DNA of 8,144 nucleotides, taken from the NCBI GenBank assembly GCA_963925015.1, contig CAWUTX010000070.1, positions 1 through 8,144 of the forward strand. The letters are read 5' to 3'. The position numbers were made by a program, and so were the translations under genes. Within the stretch, counting starts at the first letter, position 1, and every line of letters begins with the position of its first letter. The notes under the pieces are model-generated. The model was not told the DNA's origin and did no database searches. It worked only from the letters and a program-made list of their open reading frames with translations. Below, piece after piece: positions 6,501 through 8,144 of the stretch. Source of the DNA: JAQBXX01 sp963925015. GTDB lineage: Bacteria; Pseudomonadota; Gammaproteobacteria; SURF-13.

Positions 6501-6747
6501 CTTGTAATTCAGACCTTTTGGGGTGTTCAGGCGACCACCAAGTGCTGTTCCCGGGGCATTTAGCCATGGCGAGCTGGCGCTCGCAGCGCTGACATTGACG
6601 GTGGTTGGGTGACTGGCATTGTAAAGCGAAAGCCTCGACTATATGAATTCGTTAGACATTGATTCGCATACCCGTAGCGCGCAACCGCTGGCAATCTAGA
6701 TGGCGACGCCGATTGCGATGGGTTCACCCTCTTGTTCTCCTGGCGTG
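6501..6747. other. Intergenic region between the kinase-like and phosphatase genes
   Basis: About 250 bases without a recognised gene. Directly after the kinase-like stop, an AGGAG (6737-6741, minus strand) stands 9 bases before a GTG (6725-6727) that opens a 55-codon frame ending at 6560. The spacing is good, but the Ser/Pro/Arg-rich product matches nothing I know, so I do not call it a gene. A perfect 6-base inverted repeat GCGAGC-TGGC-GCTCGC lies at 6569-6584 without a T run; it would form a stem in the phosphatase 5' leader. A promoter candidate for the phosphatase is listed separately. Confidence 0.55.
6618..6647 (-). promoter_or_regulatory. Candidate promoter for the Cache-HAMP-SpoIIE phosphatase gene
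   Basis: On the minus strand TACAAT (6618-6623, five of six to TATAAT) lies 18 bases after TTCATA (6642-6647, four of six to TTGACA). It would give a leader of about 110 bases containing the GCGAGC/GCTCGC hairpin. Its presence would allow the phosphatase to be transcribed separately from the upstream kinase-like gene. Confidence 0.3.
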
Positions 6748-8144
6748 CTAGCGTAAAACACTCCCGGGCAAGTCTGATGAACCTTCATTTTTATCTTGCA
6801 AGCTCCCGGGGAGTGCTCGGTCTCGAGTCGTCATAAGAATAGCTTTAGACATCGTGAGGACGTTTTTCGAATTTTCACGCAAATAAGTGACTTGATCCAT
6901 CAGCTGGAGTATTAAAAAAATGCCTAGCCCGCCTGGCTCGCTCTCTTCTAAATCGGCATCTAGGTCAGGTTGCGCTACCGATAGCGGATCGAAATAAGAT
7001 CCAGAATCCGCAGCGACCATGGACAGGACGTCTGCACAAAGGCTGAGCGTAAGCTCAAACGTGATGTCCTCTGCAATGGATGACGAATGCTTCGAAACAT
7101 TAGAAAACACCTCTTCGAGGGCGATAGCAAAATCCGGCTGTCCTCCAGCCTCGAGACCGTTTTCCAGCCAAAACGTGCTAAAGGTCTCCAAAATCAGACT
7201 GAACGATGTTTTAGTGTTGACAGGGACTTTAATATAGCTCCGGCGGGGCGCTGTCATCACGATTTCGTCCTCTAAGACGATCGATGCGGTTATGTCAGCC
7301 GAAACGCTGTGCGCTGAGTCTTCTAGAAAATGCAGAGCGGGTATTCTCATGTCAAATCGCGTTCCACCCCCATAACGCAATTCGCCACCAAGCCATGCCA
7401 GAGTACGTCTGTAGAGATTTAGTCGTTCGGGGACGAAGCTTGAATCCGACACAGATCTTCGACCAGAGAGGCGTAACACGATGAAGCCGTCATCGATAAA
7501 TGTCTCGATCCTAATCTCAGTTTCCCCGCATGCTGCGAGGCCTTCTATGAGACTGATGAAGATATTATAAAAACGCCCTCCCCCGAGATTGGACAGAGTG
7601 GATTTTGGTGTCAGGGAGAGTTCGAAGACAACATCTTCTAGGATCGAATTGTTCGCGATCTGCTGAATTAGGTGTTTCTTGAAAGCCTCTGGGTCATCGC
7701 TCTGACTCAGCCACGAATCAAGATCGGCATCGCTGATTTCCGGGCTGATCCGTTCGCAATATCCCAGAATGAGATCATTGACGTTTTCTGGGGTTTCGGC
7801 AGCGTGGAACTGTAGTCCACGAACCATAGCAAGAAAATCGCGCAATTGGACGGAGGCTCGGTGCGCAATTGAATCGTGGATGAGACCCTGCAGCGCTGTT
7901 TCGTCGAGAAGCAGCAGTAATCGGTTGCACAGTTGGACTCCCTTGAGTACAAAAGTTAAGGTGGGCGTTTTTTCATTATTAAAGCTGCTCCTAAATCGAC
8001 GGAATTCGGAGAACGTCTTTTCAATGACGTCCAAATCTATCGAAGCTAGAATTTCTGCACTCGCGTCATTTTCTTGAAGGGTTTCAAGTTCAAAAGAAAG
8101 CGAATATAGCTGTCCTGAGATTATCGTGAAGAGATGGCCAGCCT
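6748..8144 (-). CDS. Histidine-kinase-like protein fused to an RsbW-type ATPase domain (N-terminus cut off)
   Basis: The frame stays open to the right edge, leaving 464 visible residues; a TTG at 8032-8034 is not needed as a start. Visible residues 1-50 (GHLFTIISGQL and a second helix) look like the helical dimerisation part of a histidine kinase; by analogy the phospho-His would lie just outside the window. Residues about 160-270 look like a degenerate ATPase domain: no Asn in the N-box position and no clear DxGxG. Residues about 305-435 are an intact RsbW/SpoIIAB-type ATPase, with N-box ALEEVFSNVSKHS (341-353, N348), ADSGSYFD (378-385) and GGLGIFLI (404-411). Such domains phosphorylate STAS proteins and/or bind sigma factors. 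The low-complexity tail contains LPGS twice. The SpoIIE phosphatase gene lies about 250 bases downstream. The C-terminal call is firm, the front half tentative. Confidence 0.82.
   Translation of the reverse strand, partial: AGHLFTIISGQLYSLSFELETLQENDASAEILASIDLDVIEKTFSEFRRFRSSFNNEKTPTLTFVLKGVQLCNRLLLLLDETALQGLIHDSIAHRASVQLRDFLAMVRGLQFHAAETPENVNDLILGYCERISPEISDADLDSWLSQSDDPEAFKKHLIQQIANNSILEDVVFELSLTPKSTLSNLGGGRFYNIFISLIEGLAACGETEIRIETFIDDGFIVLRLSGRRSVSDSSFVPERLNLYRRTLAWLGGELRYGGGTRFDMRIPALHFLEDSAHSVSADITASIVLEDEIVMTAPRRSYIKVPVNTKTSFSLILETFSTFWLENGLEAGGQPDFAIALEEVFSNVSKHSSSIAEDITFELTLSLCADVLSMVAADSGSYFDPLSVAQPDLDADLEESEPGGLGIFLILQLMDQVTYLRENSKNVLTMSKAILMTTRDRALPGSLQDKNEGSSDLPGSVLR
6751..6815 (-). 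terminator. Terminator-like hairpin embedded in the 3' end of the kinase-like gene
   Basis: The arm at 6759-6772 (CACTCCCGGGCAAG on the plus strand) pairs with 6795-6815 (CTTG, six extra bases, then CCCGGGGAGTG), giving about 14 pairs with small bulges. The loop holds a nested TGAA/TTCA. On the minus strand the stem is followed by TTTTACGC and then the TAG stop, so the structure lies inside the last codons. The T run is only four long. It may terminate or attenuate transcription between kinase and phosphatase genes, or stabilise the mRNA 3' end. Confidence 0.35.

Noticed and set aside
6560..6660. Integron attC site, because GTTAGAC and GTCTAAC-like core sequences appear near 6650
   Set aside because: Only one core is present; no matching second core at the right distance and no imperfect palindrome typical of attC could be found.

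Overview
This window looks like part of a proteobacterial chromosome, most likely a high-GC betaproteobacterium of the Burkholderiales. That is an inference from protein character and base composition, not from a marker gene. Every convincing gene lies on the minus strand. The long plus-strand reading frames are antisense shadows of the GC-rich genes.

Region A (about 1-4500, GC-rich) is a compact light, flavin and DNA-repair operon read right to left. It starts with a tiny DUF2256 zinc-ribbon gene (4140-4307, GTG start, too short for routine calling). Next come a bacterial (6-4) photolyase of the iron-sulfur cryptochrome/photolyase family (2579-4147), a second photolyase-like FAD protein with unusual domain order (1363-2586), a DCC-family CxxC thiol-disulfide protein (917-1366) and a short-chain dehydrogenase/reductase (154-885). 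The first four genes overlap by 8, 8 and 4 bases and the SDR follows after about 30 bases, so they are very probably co-transcribed and translationally coupled. At the left edge, the start of what looks like a MerR-family regulator runs out of the window.

Region B (about 4500-8144, clearly lower in GC) carries a signalling pair. The upstream gene (6748 to beyond 8144) encodes a protein with a histidine-kinase-like, degenerate front part and a C-terminal RsbW/SpoIIAB-type ATPase domain. The downstream gene (4773-6500) encodes a membrane-bound Cache-HAMP-SpoIIE (PP2C) serine phosphatase. Together they look like the kinase and phosphatase arms of a partner-switching system. The expected STAS-domain antagonist is not in the window and may lie to the right. 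The two regions are separated by about 280 bases of AT-richer non-coding DNA, and the composition change suggests one was acquired separately from the other.

The points most worth following are the permuted architecture of the second photolyase-like protein, the altered HHxxR motif of the (6-4) photolyase, the missing catalytic Tyr of the SDR, the fused kinase/anti-sigma protein, and a terminator-like hairpin embedded in the end of that gene.
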